This document shows, in pieces, positions 1-8,603 of a DNA stretch of 64,000 bases. The stretch covers positions 1-64,000 of the forward strand of contig CALHLE010000013.1 of NCBI GenBank assembly GCA_938034415.1. Reading direction: 5' to 3'. The notes under the pieces were generated by a model. The model was not told the DNA's origin. It searched no databases and was given only the letters and a program-made list of their open reading frames with translations. Positions within the stretch are counted from its first letter, which is position 1; every line of letters starts with the position of its first letter. The stretch is from an uncultured Anaerolineae bacterium. GTDB lineage: Bacteria; Chloroflexota; Anaerolineae; J036; Brachytrichaceae. The position numbers and the translations under genes are program-made.

Positions 1-36
1 GCTTCTCAGGAAGATTAGCGCGCTACAGACGCCGCG

Positions 37-537
37 CTACGGTCGCGGCGCAGCCAGCGCCGCTTCAATAGCCTGCACCAGCTCCTCGGCGTCGGGGCCG
101 GTGCGCGGCTTAAAGCGCGCCAGCACCCGGCCGTCTCGCCCCACCAGGAACTTCTCAAAGTTCCAGGAGATGTCCTCCGGCGGAATAGCCCGCGTGAGCT
201 TCTCGTATAGCGGCGCGCGATTCGGCCCGTTGACCTCGATCTTGTTGAAGACGGGAAAGCTCACGTTGTAGCGCGCGCTGCAAAAGTCCAAGATCTCTTC
301 GATCGTCCCCGGCTCCTGGCCGCCGAATTGGTTGCACGGGAAGGCCAGCACGGTGAAGCCGCGGTCGCGGTATTTCTCGTATAGCGCTTGCAAGCCGGCG
401 TATTGGGGGGTGTAGCCGCACCGGCTGGCCACGTTCACGATCAGCAACACGTCGCCGGCAAAATCGCGCAGCGACTTGGCCGCGTTCTCCGGCGTGACGA
501 CGGTTTCATCTAGGATGTTGGCTGCTTGGGTGCTCAT
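37..537 (-). CDS. glutathione peroxidase family thiol peroxidase
   Basis: A 166-residue protein that reduces peroxides in the cytoplasm. The GPx signature NVASRCGYTPQY carries the peroxidatic Cys40. FGGQEP supplies Gln75, and ISWNFEKF supplies Trp125 and Asn126, which completes the usual Cys-Gln-Trp-Asn set. Cys86 in DFCSARYNVSFP sits where the resolving Cys of two-Cys, thioredoxin-dependent enzymes lies, so thioredoxin is a more likely reductant than glutathione (inference). The catalytic residue is Cys, not selenocysteine. Length is normal for bacterial members. No Shine-Dalgarno sequence is visible; a GATAAT hexamer lies 8 nt before the ATG. The gene stands alone, followed upstream by rarA on the same strand. 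Confidence 0.93.
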   Translation of the reverse strand: MSTQAANILDETVVTPENAAKSLRDFAGDVLLIVNVASRCGYTPQYAGLQALYEKYRDRGFTVLAFPCNQFGGQEPGTIEEILDFCSARYNVSFPVFNKIEVNGPNRAPLYEKLTRAIPPEDISWNFEKFLVGRDGRVLARFKPRTGPDAEELVQAIEAALAAPRP

Positions 538-545
538 CGGGCAGA

Positions 546-551
546 ATTATC
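546..551 (-). promoter_or_regulatory. -10-like hexamer (GATAAT) for the peroxidase gene
   Basis: GATAAT on the minus strand ends 8 nt before the ATG at 537. Transcription starting about 7 nt downstream would give a leaderless or nearly leaderless mRNA. No good -35 element was identified. Confidence 0.4.
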
Positions 552-572
552 GCTCTATGCTGCGCGGCGGGG

Positions 573-2009
573 TCATCGCTCGCGCTTCATGCGTTCGATC
601 TCCTCATGGCTGAGCGCCAGCGCCTCACGCCCTTCGACGCCCAACGCCCGGCGCTGCGCTTCGCGCCAGCGCGCCAACCGCTCGGCGACGATGCGTTCGT
701 AGCCCTGGTCGCTTGGCGTATAAAACGTCAAGCCGGCGATCTCGCGCGGCAGGTAGTTCTGCGGCGTCCAATGCCCCTCGAACTCATGCGGGTAGAGATA
801 GCCCCGGCCATGCCCCAGCCCGCGCGCGTCGCGGTTGGCATCCTTCAGGTGATCGGGCACCTCGCCGGCGCCTTCGGCTTCGATCTGCGCGCGGGCGCGG
901 AAGTAGTGCGTGGCCGTGTTGCTCTTCGGCGCGGTGGCCAAGTACAACGTCGCCTCGACCAGCGGATACATGCCCTCCGGCATGCCCACGTAGTCCAGCG
1001 ACTGCGCCGCCGCAGCCGCCACAACCAGCCCCATCGGGTCCGCCAGGCCGACGTCCTCGCTGGCCAGGATGAGCAGCCGGCGCATGATGAAGCGCGGGTC
1101 TTCGCCGGCGTAGAGCATCTTGGCCAGCCAGTACAGCGCGGCGTCGGGGTCGCTGCCGCGCACGCTCTTGATGAACGCGCTGATGGTGTCGTAGTGCGCG
1201 TCGCCTTCCTTGTCGTAGAGCACGGCGCGCCGCTGGATGCTCTCCTGCGCCACGGACAGGTCAATGTGAATCACGCCGTCGGCGTTGGGCGGCGTGGACT
1301 CGACGGCCAGCTCCAGCGCGTTCAGCGCATTGCGCGCGTCGCCGCCGGCTACGTGAGCGAGATGGCGCAGCGCGTCCTCGTCCACTTGCACCTGCGGGCG
1401 GCCGTCCGGCGTTCGGCGGCTGCCGTAGCCGCGCTCAGGGTCGCTCAGCGCCGTCCGCAGGATGGTGATGATCTGCGCCTCGGTCAGCGGGCGAAGCATG
1501 AACAGGCGCGACCGCGAGATCAACGCGCTATTCACCTCGAAGTAGGGATTCTCAGTCGTCGCGCCGATCAGCACAATGGTGCCGTCCTCGACATGCGGGA
1601 GCAGCGCATCTTGCTGGCTCTTGTTGAAGCGATGGATCTCGTCCACCAGCAGGATGGTGCGCTGGCGGTGTAGCTTGCGGCGCTCCTTGGCATCTTGCAC
1701 CACGCGGCGAATGTCGGCCACCCCGGCCATGACCGCGTTCAACGTCTCAAAATGCGAGCGCGTGCGGTTGGCGATGATGCGCGCGAGCGTGGTCTTGCCG
1801 GTGCCGGGCGGCCCCCACAAGATGATCGAGCTGAACAAACGGTCGGCCTCGATCGCGCGGCGCAGCAGCTTGCCCGGCCCGACGATGTCCTCCTGACCGA
1901 CGAACTCATCGAGCGTGCGCGGCCGCATGCGCGCCGCCAGCGGCGCTTCCACCTTGTCGAACTCGGCTTGAGCGTAGTCGAAGAGGTCGGGCGTCACGTC
2001 GAGCATCAT
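573..2009 (-). CDS. rarA: replication-associated recombination protein A (MgsA/RarA AAA+ ATPase)
   Basis: A 478-residue AAA+ ATPase of the RarA/Mgs1/WRNIP1 family, which acts at stalled replication forks. The N-terminus has [16 protein letters not shown] (about 29-44), Walker A GPPGTGKT at 66-73, Walker [10 protein letters not shown] near 120-128 and sensor 1 IGATTENP near 148-155. The C-terminal part has the RarA tetramerisation region ([32 protein letters not shown]). The reading frame stays open upstream to 2186, but family homology begins at [14 protein letters not shown], so the ATG at 2009 (or the next at 2006) is chosen. It is divergent from the amidohydrolase gene across about 50 bp. 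Confidence 0.95.
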   Translation of the reverse strand: MMLDVTPDLFDYAQAEFDKVEAPLAARMRPRTLDEFVGQEDIVGPGKLLRRAIEADRLFSSIILWGPPGTGKTTLARIIANRTRSHFETLNAVMAGVADIRRVVQDAKERRKLHRQRTILLVDEIHRFNKSQQDALLPHVEDGTIVLIGATTENPYFEVNSALISRSRLFMLRPLTEAQIITILRTALSDPERGYGSRRTPDGRPQVQVDEDALRHLAHVAGGDARNALNALELAVESTPPNADGVIHIDLSVAQESIQRRAVLYDKEGDAHYDTISAFIKSVRGSDPDAALYWLAKMLYAGEDPRFIMRRLLILASEDVGLADPMGLVVAAAAAQSLDYVGMPEGMYPLVEATLYLATAPKSNTATHYFRARAQIEAEGAGEVPDHLKDANRDARGLGHGRGYLYPHEFEGHWTPQNYLPREIAGLTFYTPSDQGYERIVAERLARWREAQRRALGVEGREALALSHEEIERMKRER

Positions 2010-2048
2010 AACAGCCCGGTTGATTTTGCGCCGTCGGCCAATCGGCGC

Positions 2049-2054
2049 TATCTT
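2049..2054 (+). promoter_or_regulatory. -10-like hexamer (TATCTT) for the amidohydrolase gene
   Basis: TATCTT ends 6 nt before the ATG at 2061, with no Shine-Dalgarno sequence between. This fits a leaderless transcript. The match to TATAAT is only moderate. Confidence 0.3.
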
Positions 2055-2060
2055 CCCCGC

Positions 2061-2915
2061 ATGCCAAACTTCCCAATCGTTGACGCGCATGTGCACTTGT
2101 GGAACCCGCGCCGCTTTCGCATGGACTGGCTCGCGGGGACTGACCTGCTCGCCCGAACTTACGAGCTGGAGGAATACGCCGAGCATACCCGAGGCATCGC
2201 CATCGAAGCGATGGTCTATCTCGAAGTGGACGTCGCGCCGAGCTACAGACTGCTCGAAGCGCAGTGGGTGAGCACGCTGGCCGAACGCGAGCCACGGCTG
2301 CGCGGAATCGTGGCCAGCGCGCCGGTGGAAGACGGCGACTGCGTCCGCAGCTACCTCGACGCGCTGAAGGCGCTCGGCCCGCGCGTCAAAGGCGTGCGCC
2401 GGCTGTTGCAGGCCGAACGCGATGACGCCTTCGCGCTGCGCCCCGACTTCGTGCGCGGCGTGCAGGCGCTGGCCGATTACGGCTTCTCATTCGACATCTG
2501 CATCGTGCACCGGCAGTTGCCATCGGCCATTGAGCTGGTGCAACGTTGCCCGAACGTCAGTTTCATCCTCGACCACATCGCCAAGCCGGACATCAAGGCC
2601 GGCCTGCGCGATCCCTGGCAGGCGCACATCCGCGCGCTGGCGACGCTGCCCAACGTGGTGTGCAAGATCAGCGGGATGGCGACCGAAGCCGACCATGCGC
2701 GCTGGACGAGCGACGACTTGCGGCCGTACTTCGAGACGGTCTTCGACGCCTTTGGCGAAGACCGGGTGATGTTCGGCGGCGACTGGCCGGTGGTGTTGCT
2801 GGCGTCGAGCTACGCGCGGTGGGTGCAGACGGTGGACGAGCTGACATCCGGCCTGAGCGACGCGGCTAAACGCAAGCTGTGGGCCGAAAATGCTAAGCGC
2901 ATCTACCGACTGTAA
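2061..2915 (+). CDS. amidohydrolase 2 family protein (lactonase-like)
   Basis: A 284-residue TIM-barrel metal-dependent hydrolase of the amidohydrolase_2 family (COG3618 type), which includes L-fuconolactonase and 2-pyrone-4,6-dicarboxylate lactonase. The N-terminal HxH metal motif is in [11 protein letters not shown] (His10 and His12). [12 protein letters not shown] and the C-terminal [11 protein letters not shown] are the typical barrel-end motifs. It probably hydrolyses a sugar lactone, but the substrate cannot be read from the sequence. The open frame extends upstream over rarA on the other strand; the start is placed at the first ATG before the conserved DAHVHLW. Confidence 0.88.
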   Translation: MPNFPIVDAHVHLWNPRRFRMDWLAGTDLLARTYELEEYAEHTRGIAIEAMVYLEVDVAPSYRLLEAQWVSTLAEREPRLRGIVASAPVEDGDCVRSYLDALKALGPRVKGVRRLLQAERDDAFALRPDFVRGVQALADYGFSFDICIVHRQLPSAIELVQRCPNVSFILDHIAKPDIKAGLRDPWQAHIRALATLPNVVCKISGMATEADHARWTSDDLRPYFETVFDAFGEDRVMFGGDWPVVLLASSYARWVQTVDELTSGLSDAAKRKLWAENAKRIYRL

Positions 2916-2940
2916 GGCCTTGATTGGCCCAACTTGACCA

Positions 2941-2977
2941 GGCGGGCGAAGGCAGCGCAACCCAGCCTTCGCCTGCC
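2941..2977. terminator. convergent hairpin between amidohydrolase and MBL-fold genes
   Basis: Arms 2941-2953 and 2965-2977 form a 13-bp GC-rich stem with one mismatch and an 11-nt loop. It lies between two convergent stop codons (2915 and 2987), so it probably ends transcription from both sides. There is no strong T-tract. Confidence 0.5.
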
Positions 2978-2986
2978 GGGAGGATT

Positions 2987-3838
2987 TCACTTCACATACA
3001 GATACAGCTCGCCGGGCTGCAAGATGTGCATCTTTTGGCGCGGGGCGAACTGCCGGATGGCGTCGGGCAGATCGCCCGGATTGATGCAATTGCGGATGAA
3101 CAAGTCGTTGTGACCGGGGATGAGCACATCCCAGCCCAGCTCGCGCGCCAGCCAGGCGGCTTCCAGCGGCAGCAGGTTGCCGATGATGCCCAACGATTCG
3201 CGATAGGCGTCGCGCCCGTTCACCGGCACGATGGCCACATCGGCGCGCGGCTGCGCCTTGAGCATCTCTACATAGCCGGGGTAGATCACCGTGTCGCCGC
3301 TGTGATAGAGCGTCACGCCGTTCCACTCGATCAGGAAGCCGAGCCAGCGATGCCCTTTGACCGGATCTTCCTGGAGCTGGTAATGGGCAGAAGGCAGCGC
3401 GGTCACGCGCGCGTCGCCGATGGAGAACGGCCGGCCGACGGCGGGCACGACGCGGCGATCGGGCGGGATGCCGGCGGCATCGGCGATGGCGTGCGACCAT
3501 CCGGTGATGACGAAGGTCGCCTGCGGAGACGCTTGAGCGATCGGGCCGATCGTGTCGGCGTCGGTGTGATCCAAGTGCTCGTGCGAACACAACACGGCGC
3601 GCGCGTTGGTCACTTCATGCGGCGCAATCGGCGGCGGGAACTCGCGGTAGAAGACCTCGTCGGGCGCCGCTTCTGATTTTGACTTGCCGGCGAGGTAGGG
3701 GTCAATGTAGATCAAACCGTCGCCGCTGCCCTTGAGCGCGAAGCCCATCTGGCCCAGCGCCCAGATCGCCAATGCGCCCGGCGGCACGCGCAGCGCATCC
3801 ATCTGCGCGATCAGGTCTTTGCCGTAATGGGTTGCCAT
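2987..3838 (-). CDS. metallo-beta-lactamase-fold hydrolase, UlaG-like
   Basis: A 283-residue MBL-fold protein resembling L-ascorbate-6-phosphate lactonase (UlaG) and related metal-dependent hydrolases. The metal motif SHEHLDH is at residues 85-91, preceded by the YIDPYLAGKS strand near 44-53. HSGDTVIYPGY and IPGHNDLF carry further metal ligands. UlaG itself works on ascorbate 6-phosphate, but no other ula gene is nearby, so only the general fold and hydrolase role are supported. A GAGGA-like ribosome site precedes the ATG. Confidence 0.85.
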   Translation of the reverse strand: MATHYGKDLIAQMDALRVPPGALAIWALGQMGFALKGSGDGLIYIDPYLAGKSKSEAAPDEVFYREFPPPIAPHEVTNARAVLCSHEHLDHTDADTIGPIAQASPQATFVITGWSHAIADAAGIPPDRRVVPAVGRPFSIGDARVTALPSAHYQLQEDPVKGHRWLGFLIEWNGVTLYHSGDTVIYPGYVEMLKAQPRADVAIVPVNGRDAYRESLGIIGNLLPLEAAWLARELGWDVLIPGHNDLFIRNCINPGDLPDAIRQFAPRQKMHILQPGELYLYVK

Positions 3839-3893
3839 AGTCGTCCTCAGTCTGTGAGTGGTGCAAGTTTCACTGGATCGGACTCGCCAAAGG

Positions 3894-4424
3894 CTAAGCG
3901 CTCGGCGGGCGATTCGGCGGCACCGGTTGCAGAATCTTGCGCCGCTCAGGGGTGAGCCGGTCGAGCAAAGCCTGCGAATACTGATAGCCGTAGCGCGTCG
4001 CGCCCCAGCTCACGCCGTAGCGGTAGATCACCACGCGCCGCTCGCCTTCCGGATTCGTTCGGCTGCTGCCGCCGTGCATCAGCCCGTCCACGAACAACAG
4101 CGCATCACCTTTCTTGAGATAGACGGGGATGGCGCCGACGAGATCGTCCATGCGGTCGCCGCGCGCATAGTCGCCGGCCAACGGGTGCGGGAAGTTGGAC
4201 TTGTGGCTGCCTTCCACGCAGTTGTGCAGCTCAAAGCCGGTGTCGTCGGTATAGTCGCAGCGCTGGGCGTTGCCCCACCACTCGCCGCGCTTCAACGGCG
4301 GGAAGGCGTCGAAGGCTTGGTTCAGCGCATCGAGCAGCTCCGGTTCGACGGCGTTCTCTAAGACGAGATAGCCGCGCAAGTCAAATAGATAGTCGTCAAG
4401 CGGGGTGGGCTGTCGGGGTCGCAT
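3894..4424 (-). CDS. phytanoyl-CoA dioxygenase family protein, internally deleted
   Basis: A 176-residue protein with the start and end of an Fe(II)/2-oxoglutarate-dependent PhyH-family oxygenase. Residues 10-71 (DYLFDLRGYLVLENAVEPE to LHNCVE) match the usual N-terminus, and residues 72-173 (GSHKSNFPHP, GDALLFVDGLMHGG, ERRVVIYRYG) match the C-terminal half. As recalled from the family, about 100 residues normally separate LHNCVE from GSHKSNFPHP and carry the first His and the Asp of the iron site. Only the distal His (His117) remains. The frame is kept across the junction near 4210. It overlaps the 3' end of miaB by 29 nt. It is probably inactive as an oxygenase. Confidence 0.7.
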   Translation of the reverse strand: MRPRQPTPLDDYLFDLRGYLVLENAVEPELLDALNQAFDAFPPLKRGEWWGNAQRCDYTDDTGFELHNCVEGSHKSNFPHPLAGDYARGDRMDDLVGAIPVYLKKGDALLFVDGLMHGGSSRTNPEGERRVVIYRYGVSWGATRYGYQYSQALLDRLTPERRKILQPVPPNRPPSA

Positions 4425-5865
4425 GTACGGGATTGTACGATGTGTTGGAGTTTGCGCACACTATCCCCTGCATGCTCCACGGCCCGGCCCATGTGACCGT
4501 CACATGAGCCAGTTTGCCGCGCCAATCCTGCGACGCATCCTCGAAGAACACCAGCTTGTTCTGCGGCGTGCGCCCGCGCCACTTGCCCTTGTGCTGGTCT
4601 TCCACCAGCACCTCTACTGTCTGACCGAGGTAGCGCTGGTTGATCTCACCGCTGATGCGCTCGTGCTGCGCCTCCAGGAGGCGGAAGCGGCGCTCCTTCT
4701 CCTCTTCCGGCACGTCATCGGCCAACTCGCGCGCGGCGAGCGTGTGCGGGCGAGGCGAGTACTTCGCCAAATGCACCACGTCGAGCCGCAGCGCTTCGAG
4801 CAATTCGTAAGTGCGCATGAACTGGGCCTCGGTCTCGCCGCAAAAACCGACGATGATGTCGGTGGCGATGGCGACGTTCGGCACCTTTGCGCGGATGCGC
4901 TCGACCAGCCGGCGGTAGTCGTCGCTGGTATAGCCGCGCCGCATGCGCTTCAGCACGTCGTCGTCGCCTGCTTGCACCGGCACCTCGATGTGCGGCATCA
5001 CCTTGGGCAATTCGCGCACGGCGTCGAGCAGCTCATCGGTCATCCAGTTCGGATGCGAGGTCAAGAATCGCACGCGCTGCAGGCCGGCGATGTCGTTGAC
5101 GGCGCGCAGCAGGTCCACCAGCGGCGTGTGCAGCGGGATGTTCTGAGAGGGGATGCCCGAGGCTGCGCCGGGGTTGTAGCGCTTGATGGCGTAATCGTCG
5201 CCCAGCAGATCGTAGCCGTAGCGGTCTACGATCTGGCCGAGCAACGTCACCTCCTTCACCCCTTGCGCGACGAGCGATTCGACCTCCCGCACGATCTCGG
5301 CGACCGGCCGGCTGCGCTCCGCGCCGCGCCGGAACGGGATGATGCAGAAGGTGCAGGCGTGCGAGCAACCGTACACGATCGGCACGTTAGCCGTCACGCG
5401 CTTGCCGACTTCGTGGGCCGGCAGCCGCAGCGCCAGGTCGAGCTGCGCCGCCGAAAAGTCGCCGTCCTGCAAGGCGAAGCGGGCCTGGGTTTCGGCCTCG
5501 GCCAGGCGCTTGCCTTCGCGCTGTAGCAAAAAGTCCACCATCGGCCCCGGCTCGCTCGGCGCCATGAACACGTCCACCCAGGGGAAGGCCTTCTTCAGCG
5601 GCGTGTTGCCGCGCACCCCTACCAAACAGCCCATCACGCCGACCACCACGTTCGGGTTGCGCTGCTTGATCGGTTTGATCATGTGCAGGTAGCTCAGCGC
5701 CTTGTCCTCTGCGCCTTGGCGCACCACGCACGTGTTCAGCACCAGGACGTCCGCGGCGAAGCGGTCGTCGGTGGCGCGCAGGCCGAGCTTCTCCAACTCG
5801 GACGCCAACCGTTGCGAGTCGGCCTCGTTCATCTGGCAGCCGAAGGTGGCGATGTGATACTTCAT
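4396..5865 (-). CDS. miaB: tRNA-2-methylthio-N6-dimethylallyladenosine synthase
   Basis: A 489-residue methylthiotransferase that adds the 2-methylthio group to i6A37 of tRNA. The N-terminal UPF0004 domain has Cys10 (FGCQMNEADSQR), Cys46 (NTCVVR) and Cys80 (VMGCLV) for the second 4Fe-4S cluster. The radical SAM triad is Cys167, Cys171 and Cys174 in YGCSHACTFCIIP. A TRAM domain follows (LGQTVEVLVEDQHKGKWRGRT). The last 20 or so residues (NTSYNPVHATPTAHPA) extend past the usual end. A TACAAT hexamer lies 9 nt upstream of the ATG and no clear Shine-Dalgarno sequence is seen. Confidence 0.95.
   Translation of the reverse strand: MKYHIATFGCQMNEADSQRLASELEKLGLRATDDRFAADVLVLNTCVVRQGAEDKALSYLHMIKPIKQRNPNVVVGVMGCLVGVRGNTPLKKAFPWVDVFMAPSEPGPMVDFLLQREGKRLAEAETQARFALQDGDFSAAQLDLALRLPAHEVGKRVTANVPIVYGCSHACTFCIIPFRRGAERSRPVAEIVREVESLVAQGVKEVTLLGQIVDRYGYDLLGDDYAIKRYNPGAASGIPSQNIPLHTPLVDLLRAVNDIAGLQRVRFLTSHPNWMTDELLDAVRELPKVMPHIEVPVQAGDDDVLKRMRRGYTSDDYRRLVERIRAKVPNVAIATDIIVGFCGETEAQFMRTYELLEALRLDVVHLAKYSPRPHTLAARELADDVPEEEKERRFRLLEAQHERISGEINQRYLGQTVEVLVEDQHKGKWRGRTPQNKLVFFEDASQDWRGKLAHVTVTWAGPWSMQGIVCANSNTSYNPVHATPTAHPA
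4432..4437 (-). promoter_or_regulatory. -10-like hexamer (TACAAT) for the PhyH-like gene
   Basis: TACAAT on the minus strand ends 7 nt before the ATG at 4424. It lies within the 3' end of miaB, so the deleted PhyH gene may keep its own leaderless transcript. Confidence 0.4.
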
Positions 5866-5874
5866 GGACGGTGA

Positions 5875-5880
5875 ATTGTA
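5875..5880 (-). promoter_or_regulatory. -10-like hexamer (TACAAT) for miaB
   Basis: TACAAT on the minus strand ends 9 nt before the miaB ATG. The predicted transcript would have a leader of only 2-3 nt. Confidence 0.4.
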
Positions 5881-5881
5881 C

Positions 5882-8047
5882 TCAGCGCGCCGGCGATAGG
5901 CCCCATATCGTCATGGCGTTCGTCCGCGCGTGAGTTGCAACGAATGCGCCGTCATCGCTGATCGCGCCGGCGTAAGGCAGGTCTTGGGTCTGGATGCGCC
6001 GCAGCAGCTCGCCGGTCTGCGCGTCCCACAGGCGCAGCTCGCCCGAGGCAAAGACGCGCCGATCCAACGGCTGCTCGGCCGTTTCCGAAGTGGGGATCAT
6101 CAGGGCTGTGATCACCAGTCGCGAATCGCGCGGGAAGAGCACGGTCGCGCTGCTGCCCTGCGGCAAATCCAGCGAGACGCGCTTGCCGGAGGCGACATCC
6201 AACACGTCCACGTCATCACCGAAGTTGACCGCAAACCGGTCGCCGCGCGAGCTGAACGAGCCGGCCAGCGGGCTGCGCCGCAACTGCATGGTCTGGAGGG
6301 TTTGCTGCGCCTGCACATCCCAGACGGCCAACTGTGTCGCGGAGAGCGCGGCCAGCCTGCGCCCGTCATCGCTCAGATAGAGCGCGCCGGCATCCTCAAA
6401 GCCGCTCGGGGCGTCCATCGTCGCGACAACGCGGCCCGCTAGGTCGAACACGCGGATCTCCTGCTCGTCTGCGGCGGCAAAGACTCCCGCCTCGTTATCG
6501 CAGCCGCTGATGAAGCGCGGCGCAAACGACAGCTCGAAGCCGCCCACCGCGCGGTCGGCGGCGATGTCGTGCGCGACGATGCGCCGGTCGTCCAGATAGA
6601 TCAGGCTACGACCGTCAGGGGCAAAGCACAGCAGCGCGCGCGCAGTTTCGGTGACCGGCGCGGCGACGCTCGCCAACAGTCGGCCATCGCGCACACGCCA
6701 CACCGATAGGCCGAGGTCGAGCGTGACCGTGGCAATGTAGGCGTTCGCCCGATCCGGCTCAACCCGAACAACGGGCGTGTCGTGCAGCAGGCGGTTGCGC
6801 ACTTTCCACGTCTGCGCGTCAAAGATGGCGACATCGCCGGACGGGTAGGCCGCGCTCCACGTGAACAGTGCCTTGCCGTCGGCGGAGAAGACGCTGCGCG
6901 TGATGGGCGGGCGCGCGGACGACCGCAACGCTCGGTTCGCCGCGATGTCAAAGCTGGCCAGTTCACCCGACCCGGCCACGAACAGGCGCTTACCCGTCGG
7001 GTCAAAGTTCACCGACCACACCGGCAGGTTGCCGGCCAAGCGGAACTGCGCCCTCGGCTCGTCGTCCTGTAGGTCATAGACCAGCACGCTAGGGCTGATC
7101 AAAACGGCCATGAGGCGGCCGGTGCGGTCGAAGAACGGCTCAACCGCGCCGCCGAGTTCGGTGAAGGCTTTTTTCAGCACCGGCTGGTCGCCCGACAAGT
7201 CCCAGACGGCGAGCGACTCGCCTCCCGAAGCGCCGAACGTTGCGCCGTTTGGGCTAAAGTTCAGATGCTCGATGGCGGTATTGGTGAATACGCCGGTCAG
7301 CGTTACCGGCGGCGCGCCGCTGATGGCGTTAACGATGACGATGTCGCCGCTCGGTTGCGCTGCCGCCACGCGGGAGGCATCCTCGGAGAAGCGGATCATC
7401 TGTGTCGTCGGCGGCAGGGTCTGGCTTTCGCCGACCACCTCGGCATCGTCCAAGCGGATGCGCCGCAACTCGCCCTGGGCGACTACGACCAGCTCGCTGC
7501 CGTCTTCGTTCAGGGCGATGTCGGATGCGATCTCCGCTGAAGGTTGCGGCACGGTGATGGTCTTCACAATCTGCGAGGTTTCGAGGTTATAGATGTCCAC
7601 CGTGCCGTCGAGTTGCATGATGGCCCCCACCTTGCCGTTCGGCGAGGCGGCGTACCAGAAGATCGGCGCAACCTCATTGTTGAGCCGCACCAGTGTGCGG
7701 GTTTGCACGTCGAGCGTGTCCGCGGCGATAACCTCGAAGCCGCGTGAGGTGTAGACCACCAGCCGGTCGCTTGCCGCCGAGTAGATGTGTCGCGGCGGCG
7801 GCTCGTCCAGCCGGAAGACGGGCGCGAGCCGGTCGGCGTTCTCCAGCGTCAGGCCGGTGAGCGGCGCCGGCGTTGCGCGCGGCAGCTCGCCGAGTGGCGT
7901 GGCTGTCACCCTGGAGCGCGGGGCGAGCGTGCGCGTGGGCGCCAGTTGCGGCTCCGGCGCGCCGGACTGTTGGCTGCACGCCGCAAGCGCCAACGCGACG
8001 ATGGCCAGGCGAAGGACGCTTGATGATGAAGAAGTGGATCGCATCAT
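5882..8047 (-). CDS. WD40/beta-propeller repeat lipoprotein
   Basis: A 721-residue secreted lipoprotein. After MMRSTSSSSS a hydrophobic stretch ends in the lipobox LALAACS, so the mature protein would be lipid-anchored at a Cys. The remainder is built of repeats ending in motifs such as VAVWDL, VDIYNL, IRVFDL, LAVWDV and LRLWDA, consistent with one or two WD40-like propellers. No enzymatic motif is visible; a scaffold or sensor role is possible. The frame is open up to 8137, but the signal peptide fixes the start at the ATG at 8047 or 8044. Confidence 0.82.
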   Translation of the reverse strand: MMRSTSSSSSVLRLAIVALALAACSQQSGAPEPQLAPTRTLAPRSRVTATPLGELPRATPAPLTGLTLENADRLAPVFRLDEPPPRHIYSAASDRLVVYTSRGFEVIAADTLDVQTRTLVRLNNEVAPIFWYAASPNGKVGAIMQLDGTVDIYNLETSQIVKTITVPQPSAEIASDIALNEDGSELVVVAQGELRRIRLDDAEVVGESQTLPPTTQMIRFSEDASRVAAAQPSGDIVIVNAISGAPPVTLTGVFTNTAIEHLNFSPNGATFGASGGESLAVWDLSGDQPVLKKAFTELGGAVEPFFDRTGRLMAVLISPSVLVYDLQDDEPRAQFRLAGNLPVWSVNFDPTGKRLFVAGSGELASFDIAANRALRSSARPPITRSVFSADGKALFTWSAAYPSGDVAIFDAQTWKVRNRLLHDTPVVRVEPDRANAYIATVTLDLGLSVWRVRDGRLLASVAAPVTETARALLCFAPDGRSLIYLDDRRIVAHDIAADRAVGGFELSFAPRFISGCDNEAGVFAAADEQEIRVFDLAGRVVATMDAPSGFEDAGALYLSDDGRRLAALSATQLAVWDVQAQQTLQTMQLRRSPLAGSFSSRGDRFAVNFGDDVDVLDVASGKRVSLDLPQGSSATVLFPRDSRLVITALMIPTSETAEQPLDRRVFASGELRLWDAQTGELLRRIQTQDLPYAGAISDDGAFVATHARTNAMTIWGLSPAR

Positions 8048-8111
8048 CGTCACTTCCAGCGCTGCCGGACGCTCGGACTTGCGCCCACAATCCGGCAGCT
8101 CAACTGGCCGA

Positions 8112-8117
8112 ACTATA
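8112..8117 (-). promoter_or_regulatory. possible -10 element (TATAGT) for the WD40 lipoprotein
   Basis: TATAGT on the minus strand lies about 65 nt before the lipoprotein start, in the 196-bp divergent gap with the DarA-like gene. No matching -35 was found. The rest of this gap shows nothing else clear. Confidence 0.25.
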
Positions 8118-8243
8118 ACCCGGCCGACTTGCAGCACGGCCTTCGGAGTGATTGCGGCGACGATGCCGGCCGCTCGTGTATGATGCCATCAATTACATGA
8201 GCCGAGTGAATAACAAGGTGCAAGCGCGGATCGGAGGCCGGCG

Positions 8244-8582
8244 ATGAAGATGATCATGGCCATCGTCCAGGCGGACGATGCGCACAAGGTGACGCAGGCG
8301 TTGAACGAAGCGGGCTATCGCGTCACGCGCATGGCGACGCAGGGCGGATGGCTGCGCCGAGAGAACGCGACGTTGCTGGTCGGCGTGGAAGATACCCGCG
8401 TCGACGATGTGCTGCGCATCCTGCGCAAAGCGGCCCAGCGGCGCATGGCCTATGTCAATGTTCCCGGCGAGGTGATGGGCGCGTATCACCCCCAGCCCCT
8501 CGAAGTCGAAGTAGGCGGCGCGACTGTGTTCGTGCTAAATGTCGAGCGATTCGAGCGACCGGCCGGCGAAGCCAAAGGATAG
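8244..8582 (+). CDS. cyclic-di-AMP receptor, DarA/PstA-like PII family (DUF970)
   Basis: A 112-residue PII-like protein of PF06153. The sequence MKMIMAIVQADDAHKVTQALNE, GYRVTRMATQGGWLRRENATLLVGVED and the C-terminal GGATVFVLNVERFER follow the family closely. Members form homotrimers and bind c-di-AMP in Firmicutes (DarA/PstA); binding here is inferred. A GGAGG ribosome site (8233-8237) precedes the ATG by 6 nt. It is monocistronic, divergent from the WD40 lipoprotein and convergent with the methyltransferase gene. No c-di-AMP cyclase is in the window. Confidence 0.9.
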   Translation: MKMIMAIVQADDAHKVTQALNEAGYRVTRMATQGGWLRRENATLLVGVEDTRVDDVLRILRKAAQRRMAYVNVPGEVMGAYHPQPLEVEVGGATVFVLNVERFERPAGEAKG

Positions 8583-8603
8583 CCTGCGTTCGCCGCAGTC
8601 GGA

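Noticed and set aside
606-1673. A 355-codon open frame antisense to rarA
   Set aside because: rarA has a complete set of AAA+ motifs over the same bases; the antisense translation is low-complexity.
2010-2186. Extended N-terminus of rarA
   Set aside because: The extra 59 residues lie over the amidohydrolase start on the other strand and have no homology; the protein family begins at the ATG at 2009.
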